Source: Acorus gramineus
Lineage: Eukaryota > Streptophyta > Magnoliopsida > Acorales > Acoraceae
Direction of reading: 5' to 3'
Assembly (NCBI GenBank): GCA_030737835.1
Contig: CM060857.1
Coordinates: 13,837,496 to 13,901,495 of the forward strand
DNA length: 64,000 nucleotides
Of the stretch, positions 22,282-34,775 are shown piece after piece (the first letter of the stretch is position 1; each line of letters opens with the position of its first letter). The translations under genes and the position numbers were made by a program. Under the pieces are notes generated by a model, which searched no databases, was not told where the DNA came from, and worked only from the letters and a program-made list of their open reading frames with translations.

Positions 22282-22837
22282 GGTGCGTTTGGATATGAGG
22301 TTGAAACACTGAGATTCTTAAAATCTTACGTTTCAAACTAAACTTTAAAAAAACTATGTTTTATTAGGTTGAAATGCAAGATTTATTGTGGTTTGAAAAG
22401 CTAAAAGATGAAAATATGTTTGGATCTGAGTCTGCAAATTTTTTACTTTTCAAACGCATAATCTACTAGAATATATTATATTGTTACCTAAACATATCTT
22501 ACCATACAATTCCACACAAATTCAATCTAAATGCTTCTTGAGATGTAACAACTCTCATACAAGTATAGTGCGGACTTTTACTTTCACCTCACCTTCACTC
22601 CCACGTAAGTCTGTTTGGATATGAGTTTAGGTAGATTCTGCGTTTAAAAGACTAAAAATTCTCAAACTCATATTTAAACACATTTTTAGCTTTTTAGCTT
22701 TTCAAATCACAATATTTATTTTTAGGCCAAAAAATTTTACGGTTGAAAATCTATTAAAACATAGCTTTTCAAAAGCTGAGTTTGAAACATAAGATTTTAA
22801 GAATTTCAGTGTTTCAACCTCATATTCAAATGTACCC
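22282..22837. mobile_element. MITE, probable PIF/Harbinger type (GGTGCGTTTGGAT ends)
   Basis: The left end GGTGCGTTTGGATATGAGGT and the right end in reverse (GGGTACATTTGAATATGAGG) form inverted repeats that extend over about 150 bp. TAA follows the right end, as expected for Harbinger elements; the left copy is not clear. Related shorter copies lie at 37643-37870 and 53640-53880. Confidence 0.6.
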
Positions 22838-22974
22838 TAATGTTTTTATCTCTCTTCTTTCATTTTTACATTAATAAAAAAATTTAAGACATATTAAATG
22901 AACGTGATCGTCGTAAAGTTTTTTGCTATCTTCTATGCTCGATATCAGTTTTGATGATTTTAGAAATAATAATG

Positions 22975-24236
22975 ATTCCTAGACCTCAACTTTCCAGGCC
23001 CCATCACAGGCCCCATGACGTGGTAATAGGACATTACTTATTATACCCTCTAATTGATAATCACCTCTAAACAAGTTTGATTTATTCCTAGGATCGTGAA
23101 GATTTCATTAATTACTGTATTTCTTCTTCGTTGCATTGTGTAAAATCATTAATCCCTATTTTTGTAACAATAACCTAATAATTTATTGGATCTCTCTTCC
23201 GGATCAGGTTTGTCAATTGTTTTTTTTATTTTTTATTTATCTTATTGAATGAAAGTCACATCGAATTTGAAATTAAATTTTTGATGATCAAATATTCAAT
23301 CTATGTTACATGTTTCAATTCAAAAAATGAATTTTTTTATATGTTTTGATCACTATTTCACACTTTTTTTTATATTTGTTTCGTTATAATTTCATAAATG
23401 TAATCTTGATATTGTTACATTTAATTGTTACTGGTTCGTGTGATGTTTATATTAGACTCCTGAACTCGGATATTCATTTACACAATTTTGTTACATTTAT
23501 AAATGTAACACTCTGAAATGTAACATTATCTCATGTTGTGCATTTCTTTTAACAATGCAAATAGAAATGACGTATAAATGTAACAGTGAAGTACATACTT
23601 TTACAGAGGATTCTGATACATTTTCTTTGGAAGGCAGTGCACTAGAAATTGAAATAGATAATTTTAAATAGTAAATGTAACTGTTTGACATTTAGGTAAA
23701 TATGATTGTTTGTTCCATCTATATAAATGTAACAGTTTTTATATAAATGTAACAAATCATTGTGAGAGATGTAAACATTTAAGAAATGTATTTGTAACTA
23801 CCAATATAAAATGTAACTGTTTCATATGTTAACTATATGTGCTTTTTATTTAAATTTGACTACAATAACCACCTAGAGAAAATGATCCATTTAAAGGATT
23901 TTAATAAAAACAATTTCGGTAATTTTTGGTGTAATCTAGGTTCAATTATAATTTAGATAATGATTTCAAAATTCAAAATTTGAAATAGGTAAATAGATTT
24001 TAAGATTTACATGGAAGAGTCATAACCAAATAGAGAAAATGGGGGGATTTGGGTTAATAAGATAAATTTTTAATGAAGGGCAAATTTGTATTTTATCATT
24101 TTACCATTTTTTGAAAAAGTCAACAAAACAAATAAACCAACCAATGAAATAATGACACCTCATAGGGCTTATATTATGGAGTGTGGGGCTTGTGAGTGGG
24201 GCTTATATTATGGGGCCTGGGTATCAGGACTCTTTT
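22975..24236. mobile_element. non-autonomous element with AATGTAAC motif cluster, copy 1
   Basis: The ends resemble each other inverted (TTCCAGGCCCCAT on the left, ATGGGGCCTGGGTATCAGGA on the right). Inside, AATGTAAC or its complement recurs about nine times between 23400 and 23830. The right 110 bp (CCAATGAAATAATGACACCT onward) resemble the end of a second element at 25980. No protein domain was found. Confidence 0.45.
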
Positions 24237-24699
24237 AGAAAATAAAATGATTTACTACCATTATGTTATCTACTATTTAAAAATAATCACATATATTTAA
24301 TTATTTAACATCCCAATTAAAAAAGTATTGATAAATAATAAAATATTATTTTATTTGTGCATGAAATTTATTATTTTGTATACCTAAATATGCCATTGAG
24401 AGTTAAATTGTAAAAAAGTAAAAATTTTCATTAACAAATATTTTGTTAGATATTTCTATACTTTAATATGATACAAAAAAATCCTTATGGAAGACATTCG
24501 TAAAATATAAATAACAAAAAGTTAAAAAAAACTCACAAAATTAAGAAAAATCCAAAAACAAATCTTGTAAATTTAACAATGATAATTTTGACAATATAAC
24601 ATTTTTATGGTATACTTAGAAAATTTAAAATTATGTAAAATCTCCTCAAATAAAAATAATTTTTAATATTGATAGTATTTTTCAATTAGATTGTGGCGC

Positions 24700-25980
24700 G
24701 AAAAGTTTTAACAATAATGATTCAAAGATAGGATCTATATAATGAGGTGGCACAAATGTTAATACATATTTTACCCACTCTGTCTTTCTCGGGAATCAGT
24801 TACGATTGTTGCGCATGATTTTTTGAATTGTTTTGGAGGATCAAATCCCATAAACTTTTATAACTAATAGTCTTCTCTCTTTTGCTTTATATGGTAAAAA
24901 AAATACGTGGTCTATTTGTAGGTCTCTAGCGTCTGCTGTCTGCAGTTTCTTTTTCTTCTCCACCTAAAACATAACTTGTATTTAGGTTCTCATGCCTTAT
25001 TTTGAATTTGTTACAATTTTTTATTATTGAATTTGGTATTATATGTTAAATCTGGCAGCCTTTGGTATGTCTTTTATTACAATTATTTCTTGGATGTTGT
25101 ATTTGATCTTAAATTATTTTACATTGACATGGTTGTACAACATTTGAAGCTAGTTACATTTCAAACTACTATTTTGGACTTATATACATTATTTTTCATA
25201 AGTCAATGACATGTTAATCTAATATGAACATGTATTATATCTGAAAGTCAATTATATTTGTGGAATGCAACTAGCTTTTAATTGTTTTATATAACAAAAG
25301 TCTGTTACATTTACAAATGCAACTGACTTTTAATGCAATTTATTGTCATCGAAATTAAGTTACACTTCATAAATGTAACTGGCTTTTATTCTGAACTCTT
25401 GTTTTATACTGTGATTTGCTTTTTTTTTTATTGCATTCATAAAAAAAAACTTTGCATTCATCGCAAATATTTTGTCTGATTATTGGAATCAAATAATCAT
25501 CAAATTAACAACTACATTTCCAAAAAAAAAAGAGATTAAAAACATTGATTATTTCTTGTTGCCATCGTTTTCTGGTTAAATGAGAGATTGCGAACAAAAA
25601 TCTAGTCTTTTTTCAATATGTTTGACGAAATGAGTTTTTTTGAATGATTTCGTTTTTCAGTTTTTTTAAAGAAATCTTAGATGATTTGAATTTCAGTTTT
25701 GTTTTCACGAATGTAAAGAATGGTTTTTTTTTTTATTTATTTTGAGTTGGTCGAAAAAACTATGTTTTCCAAGATGGATTGAAAATGTTGATTTTTTTTT
25801 AGGAAAAAGTGGGGATGAGTTTAATAAGGGAAGAAAATGTGGGTTTTAAATGAGGATAATATTGTATTTTGCATTTCTTACATTTTTTAAAATCAAACAA
25901 GTAACCAATGAGAGAGAATGACATCTCATGGGGCTTATCAATGGGGCCTAAACAATGGGGCTTGTGTAGCAAGACTCAAG
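24700..25980. mobile_element. non-autonomous element with AATGTAAC motif cluster, copy 2
   Basis: The right end (ACCAATGAGAGAGAATGACA then ATGGGGCTTATCAATGGGGC) matches the preceding element's right end. The interior has GTTACATTTACAAATGCAAC-type motifs at 25300-25390. The left limit, near ATAATGATTC at 24715, is approximate. No coding content was recognised. Confidence 0.4.
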
Positions 25981-27002
25981 TTTTAAATATGGACAGAGCA
26001 ATTTTAAAAATTATAAGAGAAATGTCATTTGAGTAATTTTAGGTTTTGAGATTGCTAAAACAAAATTTTCTCGGTATTCTTGAAAGTAGTTGTTTTGGGT
26101 ATTTCTTATATTTAGAAGACTTTTTTTTTGTGTATTTTCTCTTTTTTTATCTATGTATGAATTCGATAATATTATTCATATTCACAAAATCTTAATTATT
26201 TTTGTATATATAACCCTAAAAAAATCATATTTTAGCAAAATATTGTTGATAATTTGTTATTTCTAATAATACTATTCAAAATGGTTTAAATTGTAAATGA
26301 GCGTCATTTTTTTTATTCATTTTTAGTTTTAGAGTTTCAAGGAAGTATTTTTGTAATATAGGGTTGGTTGAGGGATATATATGCAAACTTATTTTTAGTT
26401 AGAGTTTCAATGAAGTATTTTTATGTGTAATTTCTTTATAAATTTTACAAATGATTTATTTAATCATTGTTAAAATTTTCATGATATCATTTATATATAC
26501 ATAACATTATATTATATCACATATAAATTGATCGAAAAAAAATAGAGAGTACTGGTTGTGAGCATTTTTTTTAAAATATTTTTTTATTTACGTTCACATG
26601 GGAAGACTAGTATCAATATAATTAAAATTTAAAATTTTAAAATTAATTTATGTAAATCTATCACCTAATCAAACACGTCAAATTCACAATTGAGTGATCA
26701 GTCATATCCATTTTAAATATTCAAATTCCAATTTTAAAATTTTAAGATAGATTGAGGTGAACTATAAACATATTCACCAAATCTATTTTCAACAGAGGGC
26801 CCCAAATCATCAAAAACAGTTTAAAGAATAATTAAATAATTCTAAACAATTTTATTTAAAATTGACTACTCCGCATGTGTATCACACGCGAATTGATTTT
26901 AATATTATTTTTTATTATTAAAATTAAGTGTTAAACCATATATTTCATCAACATATATATATATATATATATATAAAAGTTGATGTAAAAGTTGTGTATC
27001 AG

Positions 27003-27458
27003 TGCCCTATTTGGATATAGAATATGTTTTATTCTTGGGTATATAATTATTCTGGCATAAGTGAATATAAATAAGGATAATTTTTTTTTTATTTGATTGT
27101 GTTGTGAATTATTTTCGTTGGGAAATGTAAAATAATAAATTTTTTGTTGTTTGGGTAAAAGATGAATAAATTGTGAATAAGGATGTATAAAAGGTGAAAA
27201 AATAATGATAGTTGATTTTACATGTGATTTATTGGAGGTGATGATAGTTGATTTAATTGTGAGCCTATATATTCTTTGTGTGGAATAACGTAGAATAACT
27301 TTAATTCTAGGGGTTAGTTGGAAATCATATACTACTTTATAATAGTTTATTCTGACATAGTTTATATCTCTGGGTATTCCCTGCATCCAAACAACAAAAA
27401 TCACTTATTCTGTTTTATTCTCACTTTTTTACTAGGCTATTCTATATCCAAATGGGGC
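27003..27458. mobile_element. MITE with CCCTATTTGGATATAGAATA ends
   Basis: The left end CCCTATTTGGATATAGAATA has an inverted counterpart at the right end (CTATTCTATATCCAAATGGGG). The interior is AT-rich without coding content. The target duplication is not clear. The paralogous block at 45.4-45.6 kb lacks it. Confidence 0.55.
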
Positions 27459-27634
27459 GTGAGGATTTCAGAATTATTATTATTTTTTTTAAAAAAAAAG
27501 AGGATTTCAAAATTATAACAATTCAAAATCTTAACATAATGATTACCAACAACGTAATTTTCATTAGATCAACTGGCAAATAGAAATCACTCGAAAAAAC
27601 AAAAGACACAACAAAGATAACAATCAACTCAAAT

Positions 27635-28103
27635 CTAAAGAAGGGCACAGTTTGTGGGAGAGATATGAATCTCTTTCATCCTGAGATCGTACCCAACATT
27701 CATGTTCTGTTGGGCCAAAGCTCCTATTATGGACGTGTCCAAATTAGACGTTGGCTCGATCGCCAAGCACACATATCCTTCGTACCAGTGATGGAACGTG
27801 TTCCATGGCTGGAGATCCACATTGAGTTCCCCTTCGAAATGCAGTGTCACCACTGGCACCGACTCGCCGTCTTCCAAGTCCTGTTTTTTTCCTAGGTAAC
27901 AAAGCTCATCACTATTTTGCTGCTTCCCAGACAGTGTGACCTTCTCGATGAGCTTCGAAACCAACTCATCGTACACATCCTTGAAAAGCATAGTTATCGG
28001 CGTCCCTGTGTCCATGACGAGCCCCCCTTCACCGTTCGGCCTGGTTACATAGATCACAAAGTTTGAAAGTGTTTCATAATTAGACAAATCATGTATGTGT
28101 ATG

Positions 28104-28137
<34 letters not shown>

Positions 28138-29028
28138 AAGCATTTGAGACAAATGTGTATTTGAATTCTGAACGTTCAAATTATACCTGGCCAAGAACCT
28201 GTCGGGCAGAATGTTGAGTCGCTGGTAATCCACGCTTCTATCGACTAAATTTACGTAATAATATGGGTGAGGGGATGCCCTTGGCTTTAAGATTGGCGTT
28301 GGCGTTCCCAAAAGCATGGCGCCATCACCAAAAAAGATGCGTCCGGATGAGTTGCGGTTATGGTAGCGAGCCAAGCAGTGCGAGAATATCCAGTCGATGG
28401 AGTCACCAAGCTGGGATATGAACGAGATAGGACCCATGTCGAGGCCGATCATGCCCGTTTGTTCCTCGTCGTACTTCCCATTCGCAAAGAGCGAGCATCC
28501 GAAGACGATCATGGGCAGGCTGATGGGGTTGCCACCCTTCGTTTCTTCCACTCCCAATTGGTCATTGGACATGATCCCGATGGAGTAGGAGCCGTCTGCG
28601 TAATCGATATCGTATCCGCACTGGTTGTGGCGGTCGCACGAATAATGGTGGATTTTATTGCAGGTGTTAGTGGGGCACTTGATGGTTTTGTATGTGGTGG
28701 AGTTCCTTGGATCGAAGGGGGGGATATTTTGTGGGTAACAATGAGGGCAAGGGTGGCACTGGAACCAGGTGATGTCGCTGCCGGTGTCCATGAGAGCCAT
28801 CATCTTCTGAGGTGGATTGCCAACGGTGAGGCGCATCATGTACAAGCCCAATTTGGAGTAGATGGAGGCTTGGGATTTTGATGTGATAAGGGCATATGTG
28901 GCATTAGGGTTGTAGAATATTGGGGACTTTGGGGAGTCCCAGGGTATGAGTTCTGCAGAGAAGGATAGTGATGAGGCCATGGAAGATGATGAGTTGAGTA
29001 GGAATAGGAGGAAGAAGAGTATTGCCAT
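27635..29028 (-). CDS. secreted aspartic protease, nepenthesin/CDR1-like (A1B), copy B
   Basis: Two exons on the minus strand: exon 1 29028-28187, intron 28186-28041 (GT-AG, with a TA/TG microsatellite), exon 2 28040-27635. They encode 415 residues. The start MAILFFLLFLLNSSSSMASS was chosen because it aligns with the 47.1-kb paralogue; the frame extends upstream without support. A signal peptide (about 1-22) is followed by a very short prosegment ending DSPKSP. The first catalytic motif is MDTGSDITW (Asp81). The Cys-rich nepenthesin insert follows (CHPCPHCYPQN through CDRHNQC), then the flap DYADGSYS and IGLDMGPISFISQ. The second catalytic motif is MDTGTPITM (Asp291). The family cleaves peptides at acidic pH in the apoplast; Arabidopsis CDR1 acts in disease resistance. 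No defect was seen. It is closest to the 45.7-kb copy. Confidence 0.88.
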
Positions 29029-29201
29029 GATGAGTACAGTGATGGAGATGATGTGAGACGTGTACGCATGGGAAGGTTCTATTGAGGGGATCTTTTTGTT
29101 ATTTATTAATATATATATAGTATACATGCATCTCATGAGTCCTGACTTTTGTTGTTGATGGTGTGATTTGGTGGTGGATGTTTCTCGGGTGAAGTGTACA
29201 G

Positions 29202-29222
29202 GTCACACATTATTTTTGTGAC
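29202..29222 (-). promoter_or_regulatory. TGTGAC dyad upstream of protease B
   Basis: GTCACACATTATTTTTGTGA followed by C forms an imperfect inverted repeat about 175 bp upstream of the start codon, at the same relative place as in the other protease copies. Its function is unknown. Confidence 0.5.
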
Positions 29223-29399
29223 CAGTGTGATCTTCATGCATTACAGCGCTTATTCATTTTATTAATTTTTAAAACTATATACTAAATGATCATAAATGAT
29301 AGTCCCACAATCCACTGTTATAAACTCCACTGGTGCAAATTTTTTAAAAATTTACAATCTTTTTTTTATGGAACATGGTAGGACATAGGTTTTAATTTT

Positions 29400-30310
29400 T
29401 TTAGATAGCATTTGTAAACTGGGTGTAACACGTTTTTGTTTTCTAAAAAAATGAAAGTTTATATCACTATTGGGTTAAATTTTCATCTAAATTAATGATA
29501 TATTCTAAGAATATTTTTTTCTATGTACTTGTATAGATATTGTAGTCTTATAAATAATAACATTGACATATTAGTCCTTACAAAAGACTAAATTGCCCCT
29601 TACCACCCTTTCATGTCTTCATTTTCTTTACTCATTTTTCATACACCTCACCTGAAATCCTCCAGCCGTCAAGCACCTCTACACCCTTTCCCACCACCAC
29701 CACCACCACCATCTCCAGTCCCCCCACCATTGTCACCAACCACCTGTTTGCCCTTCTCCAATGACTGCATGACTCCTCCGCCACGAACATTGCCCTCACT
29801 TGCTGCTCTTTCTGTCCCTTCATTTGATATGAGATTAGGCTCATGGAGGAGCAACTTTGTGAAGAGGAGGAGAAGAAGAGAGTGAAGGAGAAGGGGAAAG
29901 GTATTGGTGCACTATTTTTAGGGATTCATGGAGGGATCCGGTGATGAAGGGGATTGAGCTGGTCTCGTGGGGATTACAATGAAGTGGGTCGGTGCCGTGG
30001 AGGATATCAACAATGGAGAGGGTTGGTGTCGTGGGGGATTGGTGCTATGGGTGGAGGGATGGGCTGAGAGGGATAGGGGGCTGAGAGAAAAAGAGAAGGT
30101 AGAATAATTAAGGTTAGTATTGTCATTTTATGATCTTGGTGAGGATTAAATAGGATAGATTGAGTCAATGTTAACATCTGTTAATAACAGGGAAGTAAAT
30201 GGGTTTTTTTTTTCTTGTATTTTTACGGATTTGTATGTCTACTCCAACTTTGATAGGGATTTATACCGGATAACTCACGTTCACAGGGATGTAAATGTCT
30301 TTAACCCTTT
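29400..30310. mobile_element. non-autonomous element with a GC-rich, gene-like centre
   Basis: The outer parts belong to the GGGTTAAAGACATTT family. The right end reads AGGGATGTAAATGTCTTTAACCC, and the left side contains TGATATATTCTAAGAATA and AGTCCTTACAAAAGACTAAA blocks also present at 8.1 and 18.0 kb. The centre (29640-30090) is much richer in GC, with CCACCACCACC on one side and GGAGG/GGGATTGG runs on the other. It resembles captured genic DNA, but no reading frame in it could be identified. Confidence 0.45.
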
Positions 30311-30969
30311 AATTAATGAAGAAATCACATTTATTGCTGATAACAAAAACTGTTTTTATTGGATTAAACAAAGTTCTCGAAACACTTTTTTTGTTGGAAT
30401 TTATATGCAACTTTTCAATTAAGTAATGTAACTTTTTAATTAAATAGACTAGTTTAATAACATATTTATGCTTTTAATTTTTTTAAGCTAAAAATAATCC
30501 AAAACAAATTATCAAACGGAGCCTTAAATGCACCCGTATTTTTTTTCGTCCAACAATAATGCGTTAATTATTTATTTAAAATTTATGTAGTACCAAATAA
30601 ATTTTCATATAAATGCATGTCACTTCAAACAAATAAACAAAATTAAAAGTTATACTACAAATGTAACGTTTCTTTTGAGATAGCTTTGTAAACCGACTTG
30701 CTAGAGATGCATACATGTATGTTTGTCACGTCGGAGCAAAGTTAAATCGACATACAGTAATATAATTTGTATATAAGTGTACCTATGGAATTTTTTTTTT
30801 TGTTGAAAGAGCTCGATTATGCATCCATGCACCCTCACGTGGGTTTTATTTCGTCAAACATATACATGCTTTATTAGATAGAGCCGTGTAGTACTCTGCT
30901 TTTCAATATATATATATGGGATTGCATATAAATATACATGTATACCAAATTCAAAATTCAGTGATTAGT
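30311..30969. other. intergenic DNA outside the left arm
   Basis: No gene. Part of it (30600-30950) resembles 7060-7300, including the phrase TTTATTTCGTCAAACATATA. This is another trace of segmental copying within the locus. Confidence 0.4.
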
Positions 30970-31640
30970 CATATCCATGTTTAAATATTTAAATATCAAA
31001 ATATTCTAATTTAAAATTTGAAGAAAGTTTTAGATAAACTATAAACATATTCACCAAATCTATTTTCAACAAAGACCTCAGATCATCAAAACGGTTTTAT
31101 TTGAAATTGATAGATCGTTTTAAGTTAAAAAAAAACCCGGATCCCAAAACAAATCGAGAAACATAATCTGCTTTATATCTAGTGTTCTAATTCCTGTTGG
31201 GCTAGGTTACTGTGGACGTGGGCTTTAGCCCACATGTTGATCTGGGCCCATATTAATATGTCTGTGTAGTGTAGAATGATCGATGTCTCTGGGATCGTGT
31301 CGTCCTATCCGTGTTGTTTTTTCTTCAAAAAAAAAAGTATTTGTGAATTCGAATCCGATAAATCATTAGATCTATGAATGATTCATTGGAAAAAAAAAGT
31401 AACGTCCCAGCTAGGCTAGGTACTGACCAAGCCGGGGGAATAAAAGAACATTTCAGGTGAAATAAAAGAGAAAGTTTTTTTTTTTTTTGAAACAACTGTA
31501 GTTATTTTCTATTATCATATAAAGTAAGAAAATAGTCAAATAGGATGAGAAGGGAGAAGAATAACATAGCCCGTAGGCTGAAGATGAAGCATAGGAGGGA
31601 AATAAAATACAAATACAAATACCACAAAACATACAGTGGT

Positions 31641-31655
31641 CCCCCCCCCCCCCCC
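31641..31655. repeat. C15 homopolymer inside the LINE
   Basis: Fifteen C in a row, where the right-arm copy has only about six G (near 58034). This is a local expansion or an assembly artefact. Confidence 0.7.
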
Positions 31656-32118
31656 AACAGAGCACATTACCTTCCCGACCGATGGTGGGTAGACAAGATT
31701 TCTAATCCACACCCCGCCGGAAGGCATACTACTTCGTGATGAGGCACGCGTCCTCCCCTATGTGAATACTCCGAAAGCCCCCCATGCCAGTGCCCTGATC
31801 TTTGATGAGCTGAATCGTCGACTCCCATAGATTCTCATAATAGAAAGTCATCCCCTTGAAAATAACATCGTTTCTCGACTTCCAAATTGCCCATAGGGCT
31901 GCCGGTATCACCGATAGCCATATCATACCCGCCTTACTCCTGTTTGTCTTGCGTTTCATTCTTCTTGCCGTCTCCCACAGGTCCTCTAGTGATCTGAAAA
32001 GCAAAGGCTTCCCTGTCGCTGCCGCAAGCGACGCCCACAATCAGACCACCGTTGGGCAACGGCAGAATATGTGATCTACGTCCTCAGCCTCCTTATGACA
32101 GATTGGACAATTGGTTGC

Positions 32119-32884
32119 CTCAAGCGCAGGGCCGGCCCTGAGATTTGAAAATTTGGGTGGGGCCTTAGGCGATCTTTTAAAATGGGGCCCTATCACCTAA
32201 AAAAATTCATCTTATTTAAATATAACACAATAAATTATCATTTGTCATTGATCTACTAAAAGAGTATAAAAGATAAATACATACCCTCATCAACTTTATT
32301 TCATAACTTAACTATCATATATAATCCATCTTGTAACAATTATAAATTACAAGCACATACATATAATCCAATTTTCTACGAATAATACGGATTTCACGAA
32401 ACTTAGATTCAAAAAAGGGCTACATACCTTATAATAGAGATGAATTTGTTGTAAAATCTTTATATTTTGATTCTTAAATTTTGAAATGGTTGAAACTTGA
32501 GAGAGAGAGGGATAGAGAGATTATGGAAGAGAGATTGAGATAAAGAGAGAGAGAGATTGGGGAGAAAAAATTAAAAGTTAGGCTAATTTAAGAGGGTGAT
32601 TATTGACATTCTAAAAAGAGATTTTAAAATTTTAATTATGCATGGGTGGAATTGATTACAATTTTTATTGTCATTTGGAATCCTAGATGAGTTAAAATAG
32701 CAAGATTCATCATTCGTAGTAGGCTTATATATTTGCAGATTCATCATTCGTAGGAAGGCCCATAAATGATAAAACAGGTTATGCATGATATTAATTAGGT
32801 AGTATGGTTTAGGGGCCCTTCCCTGGGTGGGGCCCTAGGCACCTGCCTACTGGGCCTACACCCAGGGCCGGGCCTGCTCAAGCG
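32119..32884. mobile_element. non-autonomous hAT MITE with perfect 8-bp target duplication (left arm only)
   Basis: The element is 32127-32876 (750 bp). Its ends are CAGGGCCGGCCCTGAG and, reversed, CAGGCCCGGCCCTGGG. The 8-mer CTCAAGCG flanks both sides (32119-32126 and 32877-32884). It interrupts the LINE. The right arm keeps one uninterrupted CGCTTGAG at 56724-56731. It is closely similar to the older copy at 9245-9872. There is no coding capacity. Confidence 0.93.
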
Positions 32885-34480
32885 GTCTCCAACGTGCCCG
32901 AAATACCTTTGTAACTAAGCGACGCTGCACTAGGAACCAATAGAAACATTTGACTTTCAACGAGATCTTAGCCTTCCAAATTACCTTTGTGCGATCAATG
33001 AACGTGGTGTCCGCCGAATCCTCTTTGGTCCACCATTCGTATTCTTTTCGAACTGAATAGCTTTGACCCGTTTTTCCTGCCCACACCACCTCGTCCGCTG
33101 TCCCTTCTTCCGACTGTTGACTCTGTAGTAGTCCCAGCAGCTCCGAAAACTGCCTAATCTCATCTTCTCGCAGTCCCCGTCGCATGCGTGTGTCCCAGCA
33201 CCCGCCTGTTCCTTCGTTGATCCAAAATTCGCATGCTCTCCCCTATGCGCGCCTCGCTTTCCCCGGTAGTCTAGGAGACAAATCCATCAACGCGCGCTCC
33301 CTGCACCACCGGTCTTCCCAAAAGTGAAAATCTGTACCTTCCCCCATCTGCCATACCACCTCCTCCTTGAATTTCGGCCATAAATCGAAGAATCCTTTGC
33401 ATAGCGGCGAACGCCATCTAGTTGGATCCGGTACCACCCCTCTTGCATCGCCCGATATCGCGTATCTTTCTTTGAATATGCGCACCCATTTTGCATCGGG
33501 TTTGCAAACCCAGTTCCAACACCACTTGGCTAACAGAGCCCGGTTTGTCATTGCCAAGTCTGACACCCCGAGCCCTTCTTTCTTCTTACTCCTGCACAGT
33601 GCACTCCACCGCACCAAATAGGGTGACTTGTCAGTCCCGGATGCCCCGCGCCAAAAGAATCGGCGCTTCAGTACATCCAGTCGGTCTAACACCCATTCCG
33701 GAGCCCGGAAGATGGACAAATAGAATGTGGGTAACGCCGGTAGCACTGATTGAGGTAGTATTAGTTCCCCCCGCCAAGACAGGATTCTCGCTTGCCACCC
33801 TTCCAATCTTCGTTCCACTCTGGCTATGACCGGTTGCCAGTCTCCTTTGCGCAGCTTCCTAGCTGCCAGGGGCAGCCCCAAATAACGGCATGGCAATGTA
33901 TCCGTCCTGCAACCCATAACATCTGCCATTTCCCTCATTCGAACATCGTCCATGTTAATTGGGAACATTGAGCTCTTCGAGTAGTTGATGCTTAAGCCTG
34001 ATAACAAACCAAAACACCACAGAATGAAACGATACCCATAGATGACATTGACATCTGGTGGAGCTAGCAATAAAGTATCATCAGCAAATTGCACGTGGGT
34101 TATCTCTGTTCCCGCTGCATGAACTGCCAAACCCGAATCCAGCCCCCCAACTTTGCCATACTACACATTCTACTAAGGACATTAGCGACGATGGAAAAAA
34201 GCAATGGGGATAGCGGGTCGCCCTGACGAAGTCCCTTATTAAGTTTGAAAAATCCATGTGAAGCCCTGTTCACAATCACTGAAGCCTTTGCTGAACACAT
34301 GCATAGTTCAATCATACGCAATCACTGTGGTTCAAAACCATGAAGGCTGAGCACGTGAAGCATGAAAGTCCAGTCAACATTGTCGTACGCCCTCTCGAAG
34401 CCCACCTTTATGAGAACCCCGCTTCGGCCATCCAAAGAGGTAGCTTATTCTAACTGAAATCAATTAGTTCGGCAAAACAA

Positions 34481-34775
34481 TAATTTTTAGGGATTTTTAG
34501 TTTTAAGTTCCCACAAACCATCATATTTAGTGATCGATCCCTCCCTTCTTCGTATTTAGGTTTTAGTCCTCCGATTTAAAGGATAATTCATGGATAGGTC
34601 CCTCACAGAGACTAAAAAGTAAATTAAATAATTTATGGATAGGTCCCTTTCAGGGACTAAAAAGGAACTATCATTTAAATCTGGAGACTAAAACCTAAAT
34701 ACGAAAAAGGGAGGGATCGATCACTAAATATGATGGTTTGTGGGGATTTAAAACTAAGAATCCCTAATTTTTATT
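34481..34775. mobile_element. foldback MITE with target duplication (left arm only)
   Basis: The element is 34490-34766 (277 bp), almost entirely one inverted repeat: GGGATTTTTAGTTTTAAGTT on the left and the corresponding AAACTAAGAATCCC on the right. TAATTTTTA flanks it on both sides. The right arm has a single TAAAAATTA at 55265-55273. A half copy lies at 9898 and a longer relative at 43793. Confidence 0.85.

Larger units (their letters stand above)
26160..29250. repeat. segmental duplication, block B (direct partner at about 44230-47345)
   Basis: The non-coding DNA from about 26200 to 26830, the protease gene and its promoter all align in the same orientation with 44300-47345. Each block carries insertions the other lacks: a MITE at 27003-27458 here, an hAT MITE at 44515-44981 there. 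This is an older duplication than the inverted arms. Confidence 0.65.
31475..34433 (-). mobile_element. 5'-truncated L1-type LINE, left-arm copy
   Basis: Minus-strand ORF2 remnants of a plant L1 element. Reverse transcriptase blocks are GLRQGDPLSPLLFSIVANVL (34.2 kb) and HVQFADDTLLL with the catalytic FADD (about 34.06 kb). The C-terminal zinc-binding RVT region is at 32.9-33.2 and 31.7-32.1 kb. The 3' end is a poly(A) tract, read as T at 31475-31488. The 5' end is truncated at 34433 inside the reverse transcriptase. The flanking AAAGAGGTAGCT (34434-34445) has a decayed counterpart beside the poly(A). The frame carries stops and frameshifts, and an hAT MITE splits the zinc-binding region. The same insertion, with the same target duplication, is in the right arm, so it predates the duplication. 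Confidence 0.88.

Noticed and set aside
26931-27404. 157-codon minus-strand frame
   Set aside because: It spans a MITE and a TA microsatellite, is Ile/Tyr-rich from AT-rich DNA, and has no counterpart in the paralogous block at 45 kb.
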